Positions 52,730 through 62,016 of a stretch of DNA of 64,000 nt are shown piece by piece; positions within the stretch are counted from its first letter, which is position 1, and the number at the start of each line of letters is the position of its first letter. The notes beneath the pieces were generated by a model. The model was not told where the DNA came from. It made no database searches and saw nothing but the letters and a program-made list of their open reading frames with translations. The translations under genes were made by a program, and so were the position numbers. The stretch is taken from assembly GCF_900184965.1 (NCBI RefSeq), contig NZ_FXYA01000122.1, positions 1 through 64,000 of the forward strand, written 5' to 3'. Source of the stretch: Akkermansia muciniphila. GTDB taxonomy: Bacteria; Verrucomicrobiota; Verrucomicrobiia; Verrucomicrobiales; Akkermansiaceae.

Positions 52730-54516
52730 CGGACAAGAAAAACCAGCCTGCGGAGAAGACGCATCTTTCCTGGTCATGGCTGCGCATGGCGCTGAGCCTG
52801 CGTGAAAAAGTCAAGCTGGGAGACAAGCAGGTCATCTTCATCTGGGCGGTCGTCGTCGGCGCGCTGGGCGCCCTGATGGCCCTTGTCTTTGAAATGGGCG
52901 TGGAACTGGTGCAGGACGTCCTGACGGGGCGGACCAGCTACAGGCAAATTCAGGTCTTTCAGGAAATGGCCGGCCAGGACCCGGCCTGGTGCATCTTCGT
53001 CCCGGCGGCGGGCGGCCTTTTAGCGGGTCTTACGCTCCTTTTCACCCACCGTTTTGTGCCGGCCAAGGCAACGGAATACATGGAAGCCGTGGCGCTGGGC
53101 AACGGATACGTGCCTCCCAAGCCCAGCCTTCTGCGTTCCCTGTCCGCTGTTTTCTCCGTAGGTTCCGGCGCCTCCATCGGCCGTGAAGGCCCGCTGGTGC
53201 AGGCTGCCGCCGTAGCGGGTTCCGCCCTGGGGCGTTTCTTTCACCTCTCCGCGCCCCGCCTGCGCCTGGTGGTGGCCTGCGCCGCCGCCTCCGGCATGTC
53301 CTCCGCCTTCCATACGCCCCTGGCGGGCGGCCTGTTCGTAAGTGAAATCGTTCTGGGCGCGCTGACCATTGATTTTCTGGCTCCCCTGCTCGTGGCCAGC
53401 TGCGCGGGCTATTTCACCATGGGCCTGTTCCATGAACCCGCCCCCATCTACCAGCTCCAGCAGGAAGTCTCCCTGGCGGGCAACCAGCATGTGCTCTGGT
53501 GCGTGCTGCTGGGAGCCCTGGCCTCGCTGGTCGCCAGTTTCTGGCTCCTCATCCTCAAAAAATCGCGCCAATACCTGAACGGCAAGCGCCAGTGGCTGCC
53601 CGTGCGCCTGACGGCGGCGGGCGTGCTGGTGGGCGTCATCGCCATCTTTTACCCGGAAATCGTAGGGAACGGCAAAAATATCATCACTTCCCTCATTAAT
53701 TATGAATTTGACGCCGCGAGAGCCGCTGTCCTGCTGTTCCTGAAAATATTCACCGTCGCCATCGTTTTCGGCGTGGGAACCGTGGGGGGCGCCCTGACGC
53801 CCAGCCTGACTATCGGGAGCGTCTGCGGCTTCCTGTTCAGCGCGGCTCTTACCCAGCTGGGCGTGCCCGGTGACCATGCCATCGCCTATTCCCTGGTGGG
53901 CATGGCCGCCTTTTTCACGACAGCCGCCAATGCCCCGATCACCTCTCTGGTGCTGGTGGTGGAATTCACCATGGCCGGGCAGATGATGTTCCCCCTCATT
54001 ATCGGCGTGCTGGTTTCCTACGGAATGGCCAGGCTCACCAGGGCCCAGTCCATGTACCATGATTCCCTGGCCTTCGGCCCCAGAAGCACCTTTGACAAAC
54101 CCCTGGCCCAGGTGCAGCTTCAGGATGTAGCGCGCAAGAACCCGCCCGTGGTGCATCCCCTGGACAAATTCGGCACCATTGCCGCCATGCTCATCAAAAA
54201 TCCGGCCCAGCCCATCTTCGTCACATCCCCGGCCGGCAAATACCTGGGCAGCGTGGTGGCGGAAGACGTGGCGGCCTTTGCCCGCAACAAGGAGCTGGCC
54301 CAGGCCGTACTGGCCATGGATGTGCTGCGCAGCGACATGCCTACGCTTCCTGCGGACATGCACCTTCCGGAAGCGCTGGGCATTTTCTCCCGCCCCCACT
54401 GCGCGGAATCCCTGGCCCTCGTGAACCCGAACAACGACCTTCTGCTGGGCGTGGTCAACAAGACGGACCTCTATCTGGTGCTCTCCGAGATCATGCGCAG
54501 GGAAAAGCTGCAATAA
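52726..54516 (+). CDS. ClC-type chloride channel/antiporter with CBS domains
   Basis: A 596-residue membrane protein. Helices fill residues about 35-430. The gating glutamate is in GSGASIGREGPLVQAAAVAGS near residue 152, and the anion-site segments GGALTPSLTIGS and MAAFFTTAANAPITSLVLVVE match the family. The first selectivity motif (GSGIPE) is replaced by ATEYMEAVALGNG, as in many distant members. The C-terminal cytoplasmic part holds two CBS-like repeats (about 455-590), which usually bind adenine nucleotides. Cotranslated with the EIIA-like gene upstream. Confidence 0.92.
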   Translation: MTDKKNQPAEKTHLSWSWLRMALSLREKVKLGDKQVIFIWAVVVGALGALMALVFEMGVELVQDVLTGRTSYRQIQVFQEMAGQDPAWCIFVPAAGGLLAGLTLLFTHRFVPAKATEYMEAVALGNGYVPPKPSLLRSLSAVFSVGSGASIGREGPLVQAAAVAGSALGRFFHLSAPRLRLVVACAAASGMSSAFHTPLAGGLFVSEIVLGALTIDFLAPLLVASCAGYFTMGLFHEPAPIYQLQQEVSLAGNQHVLWCVLLGALASLVASFWLLILKKSRQYLNGKRQWLPVRLTAAGVLVGVIAIFYPEIVGNGKNIITSLINYEFDAARAAVLLFLKIFTVAIVFGVGTVGGALTPSLTIGSVCGFLFSAALTQLGVPGDHAIAYSLVGMAAFFTTAANAPITSLVLVVEFTMAGQMMFPLIIGVLVSYGMARLTRAQSMYHDSLAFGPRSTFDKPLAQVQLQDVARKNPPVVHPLDKFGTIAAMLIKNPAQPIFVTSPAGKYLGSVVAEDVAAFARNKELAQAVLAMDVLRSDMPTLPADMHLPEALGIFSRPHCAESLALVNPNNDLLLGVVNKTDLYLVLSEIMRREKLQ

Positions 54517-54900
54517 GGGGGGCGGCCTTTCTACATTATATCCGTTGAAATACTGGAAAAAACGCCGCTCCTTCCCTCAAATTACGGGAAATGCCTGTTC
54601 AAGCCCCCCTGCCCGGTCAAAAGATATTTCCCCTTTCTCCAACTCCGGCGGCGTCCCGCTTTCCTTTCACGCCTTATCCGGGCATGGCATCCGGGGAACG
54701 GCGTATTTGGGGTTCCCTTCATGAAAAACACGGGGCAGAGGCATGATTTCTCCGGCACAAGCGCCCTGCCGCCATTGCGAAAAGTGAATCCGGCTTCTTC
54801 CGAGGGCCTCTGCCCGGAGCCCCTCCGGCAAAATTTGCTTCCTCCGGAAAACGCGGACGAGCCGGGAAGAGCATTTTTTTCCTCCTCTTTTTTTACAATA
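54517..54900. other. Intergenic region without gene
   Basis: About 380 bp. The only longer frame (54721-55050) runs into the transposase gene out of phase and has poor composition. T-rich just before the REP-like sequence. Confidence 0.5.
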
Positions 54901-54941
54901 GGGGTCAGGTTAAAAATAACAACAAACTTGCATTTCAGACC
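54901..54941 (+). repeat. REP-like sequence upstream of RAYT
   Basis: GGGGTCAGGTTAAAAATAAC, then CTTGCATTTCAGACC. The GGTC and GACC ends can pair. GGGGTCAG next to a RAYT gene is a known arrangement, and a related copy lies at 56453. Confidence 0.55.
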
Positions 54942-54961
54942 TTTTCCGGTACGCTTCCGGC

Positions 54962-55972
54962 ATGAGCCGTACCCTGAGAATAGAATACCCCGGAGCAGTC
55001 TATCACGTGCAGAGCGAGGGCAACCGCGGAGACGCCATTTACCTGGATGACGAAGACAGGGAAATTTTTCTGCGGACTTTTCAGGAGGCGTCCCGCAGAA
55101 GCGGATGGACCGTGTACGCCTACGCCCTGATGGCCAATCACTACCACATTCTTTTCCAAACCGCGCGCGCCAATCTGGTGGATGGCATGAAATGGCTCCA
55201 GACCGCTTATACCCAGCGTTTTAACGCGCGCCACCGAATGCGTGGGCATCTGTTCGCGGGCAGATACCACGCCATGGTGGTGGAAGCGGATAACGCTCAC
55301 TATTTTTCAACCATCATTGACTACATCCACCTGAACCCGGCCCGGTCCGGCCTGGCGCGCCGCCACACGTTCCTTTCCGGCTGCAAATGGACGAGCCTGC
55401 CCGCATGGCTGGACTCTCCCGCCAAAAGGCCCAAATGGATTCATCCGGAACGCGGCCTCGTCTGCTTCGGCTGCGACGACACGGAAGACGGCCGCCAAAA
55501 GTACCTCAACCATCTGATGGGCCGTTTTGAAGCGGAACGCATGGATGAACGCTCCCTGCTGCCCGCCGGCCATGTAGGCCCCGGCACCGTCCAACGGGGC
55601 TGGTGCTACGGCTCCAGCGCCTTCCGTGCCAGGCTGGTGGGGGAACTTCCCCGGCTGGCGCGCAGAAAGCCCGTCACGACAGGGATGCGCGCGTCGGAGA
55701 TCGGGGAATACCAGGCGGAAATCATCGTCAAAAACGGGCTGAAAGCATTCGGCCTGTCGGAGGAGGAGCTGCTGGCCACGCCCTACAGCCACCCGTCCAA
55801 ACTCATCATCGCCCTGGCCGTCAGGCAAAGCACGCTGGTACCGTATGCATGGATCAGCAACCGGCTGCACATGGGCATTCCCAAATCCATGGGAACTTTG
55901 CTCCACCGGGCAAAAAAAATGGCGGAAACGGATTTGAAAACGCGGGCATGGATCGAGCGCCTGAGCCACTGA
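54962..55972 (+). CDS. REP-associated tyrosine transposase (RAYT, Y1_Tnp)
   Basis: A 336-residue HUH-type transposase-like protein. It opens RTLRIEYPGAVYHVQSEGNRGDAIY (family: R-lR.e.pGa.YHV..RGN-r..if). The HUH-like motif is ALMANHYHILFQT near residue 62, and the active-site region includes GHLFAGRYHAMVVEADN and FSTIIDYIHLNPARSGL. The C-terminal half carries an extra DNA-binding-like domain ending in a DnaA-like helical region. RAYTs mobilise REP hairpins rather than themselves. REP-like sequences flank it at 54901 and 56453. Confidence 0.9.
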   Translation: MSRTLRIEYPGAVYHVQSEGNRGDAIYLDDEDREIFLRTFQEASRRSGWTVYAYALMANHYHILFQTARANLVDGMKWLQTAYTQRFNARHRMRGHLFAGRYHAMVVEADNAHYFSTIIDYIHLNPARSGLARRHTFLSGCKWTSLPAWLDSPAKRPKWIHPERGLVCFGCDDTEDGRQKYLNHLMGRFEAERMDERSLLPAGHVGPGTVQRGWCYGSSAFRARLVGELPRLARRKPVTTGMRASEIGEYQAEIIVKNGLKAFGLSEEELLATPYSHPSKLIIALAVRQSTLVPYAWISNRLHMGIPKSMGTLLHRAKKMAETDLKTRAWIERLSH

Positions 55973-56452
55973 CCGCCATTCCTCCCACGGAATAAACCTG
56001 GAAAAAACTTCCTCCTGCCACAAGAACCCGGCTGGCATGAAACCGTCGATCCGCGGCAGGAAGAAAACAGCGGGAAGCAATCAAGGCGCGCCCCCTTCTC
56101 CGGCACATCATCATGCAGGCCAGCCCAAGCAATTCCTGGGATGCCGCAGCCGGTCCCGGAACTACGGAAAACGGCCATGGCGGCAATCCCGGCTTACCCC
56201 CCTCCCAATGAGGGAAACAAGAACCTCCGCCGTGGCCTTCCCCGTCCACTTGACCAGGGTTAGCCTGTTGTTGGGAAAATTCCATATCTGCCGCCTTGGC
56301 GGTTTTTGACCACTTCTTCTTTTTCATTCGTTCTTTATCCAAACCATATTCAAAATCCGCCCCGCGGAAACAGGAACCCGAATGACCGAGGACAAACTCC
56401 GTGTTTCAGCATCCGGAACACGTAATGCGGAAAGGCGTCAGTCGGCAAAAAT
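55973..56452. other. Intergenic region downstream of RAYT
   Basis: About 480 bp with no convincing coding frame. AT-richer in its second half. Nothing else recognised. Confidence 0.5.
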
Positions 56453-56519
56453 GGGGTCAGTTTACAAATCACAACATATGAACATATTTTCTATTTTCCT
56501 GCTGACCCCTAAAGACCGT
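56453..56519. repeat. REP-like unit downstream of RAYT
   Basis: GGGGTCAG (56453-56460) and CTGACCCC (56512-56519) are perfect 8-bp inverted repeats with 51 AT-rich nt between them. The start (TTTACAAATCACAACA) resembles the upstream copy (GTTAAAAATAACAACA). Confidence 0.6.
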
Positions 56520-56621
56520 CAGAAAAAAAATAATTGCCAGTCCGCTCTACGGAATGATAAACGGAAAGCGCATGCGCAACACTGCGCGTGAAGCGTCAAC
56601 CCAAATACAACAACAGAAAAG

Positions 56622-57977
56622 ATGGCACAGACATATTCCCAGCGCGTGCTCGACTTGGTCAAGGCCAAGCATAGCCACGAAAAAGAATTCATCCAGGCCG
56701 TTCAGGAAGTGCTCAGCACGATTGAACCGGTTTTGGCCGCGAATTCCAAGTATGAAGACCACGCGATTCTGGAACGGATCGTGGAACCGGAAAGAACCAT
56801 TCTGTTCCGCGTGCCGTGGATCGATGACCAGGGCAAGGTTCAGGTGAACCGCGGGTACCGTGTGGAATTCAACAGCGCCATCGGGCCGTACAAGGGCGGT
56901 CTCCGCTTCCACCCCAGCGTCAACCTCGGCATCCTGAAGTTCCTGGGTTTTGAACAGGTTTTCAAAAATTCCCTCACCACCCTCCCCATGGGCGGCGGCA
57001 AGGGCGGTTCCGACTTCGACCCCAAGGGTAAGAGCGATAATGAAGTGATGCGCTTCTGCCAGAGCTTCATGACGGAGCTTCAGCGCCACATCGGCGCGGA
57101 TACGGACGTTCCCGCGGGGGACATCGGCGTGGGCGGCCGCGAAATCGGCTACCTGTTCGGACAGTACAAGAGAATCCGCAACGAATTCACCGGCGTTCTC
57201 ACCGGCAAGAGCCTGAACTGGGGCGGTTCCCTCATCCGTCCGGAAGCCACCGGCTACGGCTGCGTGTACTTCGCCCAGAACATGCTTGCCACCCGCAACG
57301 ACGACCTGCAGGGCAAGGTCTGCCTGGTGTCCGGTTCCGGCAATGTAGCCCAGTACACGGTGGAAAAACTTAACGAACTGGGCGCGAAGGCGGTCACGAT
57401 GTCCGACTCCAACGGCTATGTTTACGATCCGGACGGCATTTCTCCGGAAAAACTGGCCTGGGTCATGGAACTCAAGAACAAGCGCCGCGGACGCATCGCG
57501 GAATACGTGAAGCAGTTCCCGAAGGCCCAGTACTTTGAAGGCCAGCGCCCCTGGAGCGTTCCGTGCGACTGCGCCTTCCCCTCCGCCACGCAGAATGAAA
57601 TCAACGGGGAAGACGCCCGCACCCTCATCAAGAACGGCTGCACCCTGGTGGCGGAAGGCGCCAACATGCCTACGGACCTGGAAGGCATTGAAACTTACCT
57701 GGCCGCCAAGATCCTGTACGGGCCGGCCAAGGCCGCCAACGCCGGCGGGGTGGCCACCTCCGGGCTGGAAATGTCCCAGAACAGCCAGCGTCTCTCCTGG
57801 ACGCGTGAAGAAGTGGACCACAAGCTGAAGACCATCATGGCCAACATCCACGCAAACGCCGTGGCCCACGCCCAGGAATACTCCTCCGACAAATCCTTCA
57901 CCAACTACGTCACCGGCGCCAACATCGCCGGCTTCGTGAAAGTGGCGGATTCCATGATCGACCAGGGGGTAGTCTGA
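56622..57977 (+). CDS. gdhA: NADP-type glutamate dehydrogenase
   Basis: A 451-residue hexameric enzyme converting 2-oxoglutarate and ammonia to glutamate. The substrate segment YKGGLRFHPSVNLGILKFLGFEQVFKNSLT carries the binding lysine, and LPMGGGKGGSDFDPKGKS carries the catalytic lysine near residue 130. PAGDIGVGGREIGYLFGQYKR follows, with the nucleotide fold VCLVSGSGNVAQYTVEKL. The length and GSGNVAQ loop indicate the NADP class of bacteria. It ends just before a strong terminator. Preceded by a REP-like unit. Confidence 0.96.
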   Translation: MAQTYSQRVLDLVKAKHSHEKEFIQAVQEVLSTIEPVLAANSKYEDHAILERIVEPERTILFRVPWIDDQGKVQVNRGYRVEFNSAIGPYKGGLRFHPSVNLGILKFLGFEQVFKNSLTTLPMGGGKGGSDFDPKGKSDNEVMRFCQSFMTELQRHIGADTDVPAGDIGVGGREIGYLFGQYKRIRNEFTGVLTGKSLNWGGSLIRPEATGYGCVYFAQNMLATRNDDLQGKVCLVSGSGNVAQYTVEKLNELGAKAVTMSDSNGYVYDPDGISPEKLAWVMELKNKRRGRIAEYVKQFPKAQYFEGQRPWSVPCDCAFPSATQNEINGEDARTLIKNGCTLVAEGANMPTDLEGIETYLAAKILYGPAKAANAGGVATSGLEMSQNSQRLSWTREEVDHKLKTIMANIHANAVAHAQEYSSDKSFTNYVTGANIAGFVKVADSMIDQGVV

Positions 57978-58016
57978 TCCCTGGCCGACATACTTGCTGC
58001 CAATGTAAAACACACC

Positions 58017-58049
58017 AGAAGCGCCGGGTTCGCCCGGCGCTTCTCTTTT
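58017..58049 (+). terminator. Terminator after gdhA
   Basis: Perfect 12-bp stem AGAAGCGCCGGG-TTCG-CCCGGCGCTTCT, then CTTTTCT. Confidence 0.95.
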
Positions 58050-58361
58050 CTACGGAAACGTCTCCATGCCGGAAGTTCCTTTTTCCCGTATGGCCAAACA
58101 TGACGGCGGAAGAACTTCAAAGGCCTCCCGGCATGGGGAACAACCACCCTCAGGAGCTTTTCCCGGCTGCCGGGACGTTGCCTGCTGCATCACGGCAGCG
58201 CCGGGATATCTACAATTCAGGGCTGGGGCGGCCGGACAAAAATGCGTTACATGCCCTGTTCCCGAAATTGGAGGGCCAATTCTCTTCCCCTGCCCCATTT
58301 TCCCGCATCAAGGGCCGGAACGGCGCTTTCCCGGCCCCAATGCATCATTGGAGCTCCTGAA
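58050..58361. other. Intergenic region, nothing recognised
   Basis: About 310 bp between gdhA terminator and the end of lpxB. The frames crossing it look non-coding. Confidence 0.5.
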
Positions 58362-59483
58362 TTATTCCTTCAACAGGCGGCAGACGGCCTGGGCCGCATG
58401 TTCCGCAGCCCCTCCCTGCCCCAGTTTGTCGGAGGCCTGTTTCATTTCCTCCAGCAGGGCGTCCCTGTTTTCCGGAACCAGCAGGCGTTCTATTTCATCA
58501 ATCACCTTGTCCGGCGTAAAATCAAACTGAACCAGCTCCTTCACCACGGGTTTCTGCGCCAGGATATTCACCATGCCGATGAAGCGTATCTTGATGAGCA
58601 TGCGGGCCATCCAGTACGTCAGCAGGGGAACCTTGTACACCAGCGTGTACGGCAGGCGGTGCAAGGCGGCCTCCATGGTGGCGGTGCCGGAAGCCACCAC
58701 CCCCACGGCGGCGCGGTCCATCAGCTCATGATATCCCCCCACCGTAATGTGGAACAGCTCCGGCGGCATGCCGGCCTTCCGCGCCATGCCGCGCATTCTT
58801 TCCGCCAGAGCCTCCGTGGAAGCGGCGGTTTCAAAGGACAGTTCCGGCCGTTCCCGGGAAAGACGGCTCACTACCTCTATAAATACCGGGAAATGCCTGT
58901 CAATTTCACGGTTCCGGCTGCCGGGAAACAGACCGACCAGTGACGGCTCCCGGACGCCCTCCTTACGGATGGAAGCAATTTCATCCACCAGGGGATGCCC
59001 CACAAACTCCGTTCTCAGGCCGGCTTCCTGGAACAAGGGGGCCTCAAAGGGGAAGATGCACATCATCAAGTCCAGCATGCGCACCATCTTGGGAATGCGC
59101 CCACGGTGCCACGCCCAAACCTGCGGGGAAATAAAATAAACGATTTTGGTGCGGGGGCAGCACTTGCGGACCCTCTCCGCCAGCCGCAGGTTAAACCCCG
59201 GATAATCAATCAAAACCAGGCAATCCGGCTGGTCCTGCCGTATCCTCTCCAGAATGGAGAGAAAACGCCTTCTGAACCATCCGTATTTTTTGAGCACCTC
59301 CACCACGCCGATAACGGCGGCTTCATCCGCCCAGTCCTCCACGCCGGGGCATAACGCGTGCATGCCATGGCCTCCCAGCCCCGAGACCTCCATGCCGGGC
59401 ATCAGGCGCAGCAGATTTTTCAACAACAGGGAACCATGAATGTCCCCGCTCTTTTCGCCTGCTATGATATAAAGCTTCATCAT
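58362..59483 (-). CDS. lpxB: Lipid-A-disaccharide synthase
   Basis: A 373-residue GT19 enzyme joining UDP-diacylglucosamine and lipid X on the inner membrane surface. It begins MMKLYIIAGEKSGDIHGSLLLKNLL and continues with GLGGHGM, LVLIDYPGFNLRLAERV, YFISPQVWAWHRGRI, FPFEAPLFQEAGLRTEFVGHPLVDEI and LFPGSRNREIDRHFPVF. Near the end are SGTATMEAALHRLPYTLVYKVPLLTYWMARMLIKIRFIGMVNILA-type segments. Indicates an LPS-bearing diderm. The TTG at 59492 is rejected in favour of ATG at 59483. Confidence 0.95.
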   Translation of the reverse strand: MMKLYIIAGEKSGDIHGSLLLKNLLRLMPGMEVSGLGGHGMHALCPGVEDWADEAAVIGVVEVLKKYGWFRRRFLSILERIRQDQPDCLVLIDYPGFNLRLAERVRKCCPRTKIVYFISPQVWAWHRGRIPKMVRMLDLMMCIFPFEAPLFQEAGLRTEFVGHPLVDEIASIRKEGVREPSLVGLFPGSRNREIDRHFPVFIEVVSRLSRERPELSFETAASTEALAERMRGMARKAGMPPELFHITVGGYHELMDRAAVGVVASGTATMEAALHRLPYTLVYKVPLLTYWMARMLIKIRFIGMVNILAQKPVVKELVQFDFTPDKVIDEIERLLVPENRDALLEEMKQASDKLGQGGAAEHAAQAVCRLLKE

Positions 59484-59590
59484 TTTCTGCAACGGCGCGC
59501 GCCGGATGCTTTCTTATCTTACCAGCCCCGTTCCCGGGACGCAATAAAAGACTTTCCTTTCAAGGATTTTGATGCAAGATACGCGCCGTT

Positions 59591-60265
59591 ATGCATGAGT
59601 TGATCTCACTTTGGATGTCCTGGGTGCAGGACTGGGGATATGCGGGCGTCATTGTCCTGATGGCCATGGAAAGCTCCATCTTCCCCGTTCCCAGCGAAGT
59701 GGTCATCCCGCCCGCGGCCATCCTGTCCGCCCAGGCAGGAGCATCCATGAGCTTCTGGGGAGTGGTGGCCGCCGGAACGTTCGGCTCCTGGCTGGGTTCC
59801 GCCATTACCTACGCCGTGGCCCGGACCGTGGGCCGCCCGGTCGTCATGCGCTGGGGCAAATTCTTTTTCATGCCGCCCCACAAGGTGGAAAAGGCGGAAA
59901 TCTTCCTTCAGCGGTACGAAGTTTCCGGCGTCTTCTTCGCCCGCCTTCTGCCCGTCATCCGCCATCTCATTTCCATTCCCGCCGGCATTGTCCGCATGGG
60001 CTTCGGCATTTTCTCCCTGGTCACCGTGCTCGGCTCGGTTGCCTGGTGCACGGTGCTCGCCTGGTACGGGCACCGCATCGGGGAACGGCATCCGGAACTG
60101 CTCAAATCTCCGGAGGAGCTGATCCGCACCGTCAAGAGCGAAAGCCTTCCTCTTATTCTGGCCGTGCTGGTGCTGGCCGTCTGCTACATACTCATGCTTC
60201 GTCTGACGGACCGCAACAAGCCGGAAAAAGCCGCAGCGGACACGCCCGCAGAAAAAAAGCAGTAA
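59591..60265 (+). CDS. DedA-family membrane protein
   Basis: A 224-residue membrane protein. VIVLMAMESSIFPVPSEVVIPPAA carries the conserved FPVPSE region of DedA proteins (family E and P in the re-entrant loop). The second loop contains FFARLLPVIRHLISIPAGIVRMG, matching the R-P-xxR-xxxS-xxAG pattern. Further TM helices and a charged C-terminus (PEKAAADTPAEKKQ) follow. DedA members transport or flip undecaprenyl phosphate or phosphatidylethanolamine; which one here is open. Followed by the C_GCAxxG gene after 17 nt. Confidence 0.9.
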   Translation: MHELISLWMSWVQDWGYAGVIVLMAMESSIFPVPSEVVIPPAAILSAQAGASMSFWGVVAAGTFGSWLGSAITYAVARTVGRPVVMRWGKFFFMPPHKVEKAEIFLQRYEVSGVFFARLLPVIRHLISIPAGIVRMGFGIFSLVTVLGSVAWCTVLAWYGHRIGERHPELLKSPEELIRTVKSESLPLILAVLVLAVCYILMLRLTDRNKPEKAAADTPAEKKQ

Positions 60266-60282
60266 AAGAAACCCTTTTTCCC

Positions 60283-60798
60283 ATGATCCCTTCCAAGGAA
60301 GACCGGACTGCCCGGGCTCTGGATTATTTCCACCAGGGATATAATTGTTCCCAATCCGTCTTTGCCGCTTTTGCAGATGTCTGCGGACTGACGGAAGAAA
60401 CGGCCCTGAAGCTGTCCTCCCCCCTGGGGGCAGGCATTGGACGCATGCGGGAAGTATGCGGCGCTTTTTGCGGACTGAGCATGCTGGCAGGGAGCCTGTA
60501 CGGAAACAGTTCCCCGGAAACCGGAGAAAAGGAGAAAATCTTTTCTCTGGTTCAATCCCTGGCCGCCTCCTTTAAACAGGAATTCGGCACGCTTTACTGC
60601 CGGGAACTGCTGGGGCTGTCCCCGGAGCGCCTGGCTGCGGAAACGGCGCGCCCCGGAGAAAGAACGGCAGCTTATTACGCCTCCCGCCCCTGTGAACGCT
60701 GCATTGCCTTCTGCGCCCGCCACGCGGCCGAGCTGGAAGCAAAAGCCCGGCGTCATGAAAACGCCCGGCCCCCTTTACAGGGAAACCGGGCGCTTTAA
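60283..60798 (+). CDS. C_GCAxxG_C_C-type redox protein
   Basis: A 171-residue protein. The N-terminus YFHQGYNCSQSVFAAFAD, then GAGIGRMREVCGAFCGLSML (a CGAFCG form of the GCAxxG motif) and the late cysteines in LYCREL and CERCIAFC match the C_GCAxxG_C_C family. Members are thought to be redox-active and sometimes fused to ferredoxin-type domains. It is close to the DedA gene and in the same direction. Start MIPSKEDRTA at 60283 is selected; the same frame runs upstream through the DedA gene but does not read like a protein there. Confidence 0.85.
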   Translation: MIPSKEDRTARALDYFHQGYNCSQSVFAAFADVCGLTEETALKLSSPLGAGIGRMREVCGAFCGLSMLAGSLYGNSSPETGEKEKIFSLVQSLAASFKQEFGTLYCRELLGLSPERLAAETARPGERTAAYYASRPCERCIAFCARHAAELEAKARRHENARPPLQGNRAL

Positions 60799-60817
60799 CT
60801 ACAGACGGAAGGCGCCG

Positions 60818-61162
60818 TCAATGGGCGGCGGAACTGTTGCATGCGCCGTCCGGACAGGACGCCTTCAACTTGTCAATTTTTTCATTGGTTTCACCCATCC
60901 CCTCGTCATAAAAGCCCTGTTCGTCCGGGGCCAGCACCTGGAGGAGGCGGAGAAATTCGCCCGCGTGTTCCTTTTCCTCATTGGAAATATCCAGCAGGAC
61001 TTCCTGGGCCAGTTTATGGTCTATGGATTCTGCAAGCTGGGTATAAAGCTGGATGGCTTCATATTCCGCTGCGATCATGAACCGGATGGCCCTCACCAAT
61101 TCGCCATGAGTGAGTTTCCGGTTTTCCTTTAATCCGCTAAATGCATTTGTAAATTCAGGCAT
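60818..61162 (-). CDS. Ferritin-like diiron protein (encapsulin-cargo-like)
   Basis: A 114-residue two-helix ferritin-like protein. Helix 1 carries EYEAIQLYTQLAESI, helix 2 EEKEHAGEFLRLLQVLAPDE. The E...E/ExxH pattern suits a diiron site formed only when two subunits pair, as in encapsulated ferritins (EncFtn). The tail KLKASCPDGACNSSAAH has two cysteines and could be a targeting or metal-binding peptide. No encapsulin shell gene is in the window. Converges with the C_GCAxxG gene. Confidence 0.75.
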   Translation of the reverse strand: MPEFTNAFSGLKENRKLTHGELVRAIRFMIAAEYEAIQLYTQLAESIDHKLAQEVLLDISNEEKEHAGEFLRLLQVLAPDEQGFYDEGMGETNEKIDKLKASCPDGACNSSAAH

Positions 61163-61278
61163 GCAGATGAGACCTGATACAGAAAGCCTTCATTCAATAT
61201 GCTTTGTCATAACTTTTATACGACTGCAGCCTTGAAAACAGTACAGCGAATAAATGGCCAGCATCTTTTGCCGGAACA

Positions 61279-61313
61279 AGAAAGGAGCGCCGGGTTTTCT
61301 GCCGGCGCTCCTG
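61279..61313 (-). terminator. Terminator of the thioredoxin-like gene
   Basis: Stem AGGAGCGCCGG with CCGGCGCTCCT; the minus-strand tail is TTCTTG. Confidence 0.7.
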
Positions 61314-61341
61314 TTAATCAAATTTTTCCGGAACAACAGCC

Positions 61342-61845
61342 TTACTTGGCTTCCGCAGCCTTGGGCGCGTATTTCTTGAAGAATTCAACGTACTGGGCGG
61401 GAGTACGGCCGGGAACATAACCCGTGCGGCCCAGCTCCTTGCCTTCCGCATCCACTACCACCATGACCGGCACGCCGGTAATTTTATACGTCTTGGCTTC
61501 CTTGGATTTGCTGAAATCCGAACTGCCGAATTCAAATTTGACGCCGATAGCCACGCCGTCCATGCCTTGCTTGAAGTCCTTTTTGGAAAGTATTTCCTTC
61601 TCCAGCTTAATACAAAAGCCGCACCAGGACGTTCCCGTGAAAAGAAGAACAATAGGAAGGCCGGTTTCCGCCGCCTGCTTCTGAGCGCTCTTCAGGCTCT
61701 TACCCCAGCGGAATTTCACTTTCGCCGCCTTGGCGGCCTTGGCGGCGGCTTCCTTGTCCACGGGAACGCCTTGAGCCATGGAAACGCCGGAAACGCTGAA
61801 TCCCAACACCGTACACAACGCAAAAATAAAATGTCTGTTCATCAT
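61342..61845 (-). CDS. Exported thioredoxin-like protein
   Basis: A 167-residue protein with signal peptide MNRHFIFALCTVLGFSVSGVSMAQ. The thioredoxin fold has the active site TSWCGFCIKLEKE near residue 75, the cis-Pro loop ITGVPVMVVVDAEGKEL and a helical C-terminus rich in Lys/Ala. Position and leader indicate action in the periplasm, possibly reducing or forming disulfides. CGFC differs from the CGPC of housekeeping thioredoxins. Confidence 0.9.
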   Translation of the reverse strand: MMNRHFIFALCTVLGFSVSGVSMAQGVPVDKEAAAKAAKAAKVKFRWGKSLKSAQKQAAETGLPIVLLFTGTSWCGFCIKLEKEILSKKDFKQGMDGVAIGVKFEFGSSDFSKSKEAKTYKITGVPVMVVVDAEGKELGRTGYVPGRTPAQYVEFFKKYAPKAAEAK

Positions 61846-62016
61846 ACTCGGTAAAACGTTTTTTTCAGATTAGCAAAAATACTTTGTATAGGAAGAGAAA
61901 TCAGCGTCTTCTTACCGAAGAAACGCTTCCGTCACCCTTCACAAAACGAAGCGCCCTCAAAAAAAGTATTGCTCTTTCCTCCTTAATCGGGTAATAATCC
62001 GCCCGCACTTACAAAC

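Noticed and set aside
54721-55050. Small frame before the RAYT gene
   Set aside because: Overlaps the RAYT start in another phase, crosses the REP-like sequence and has no recognisable features.
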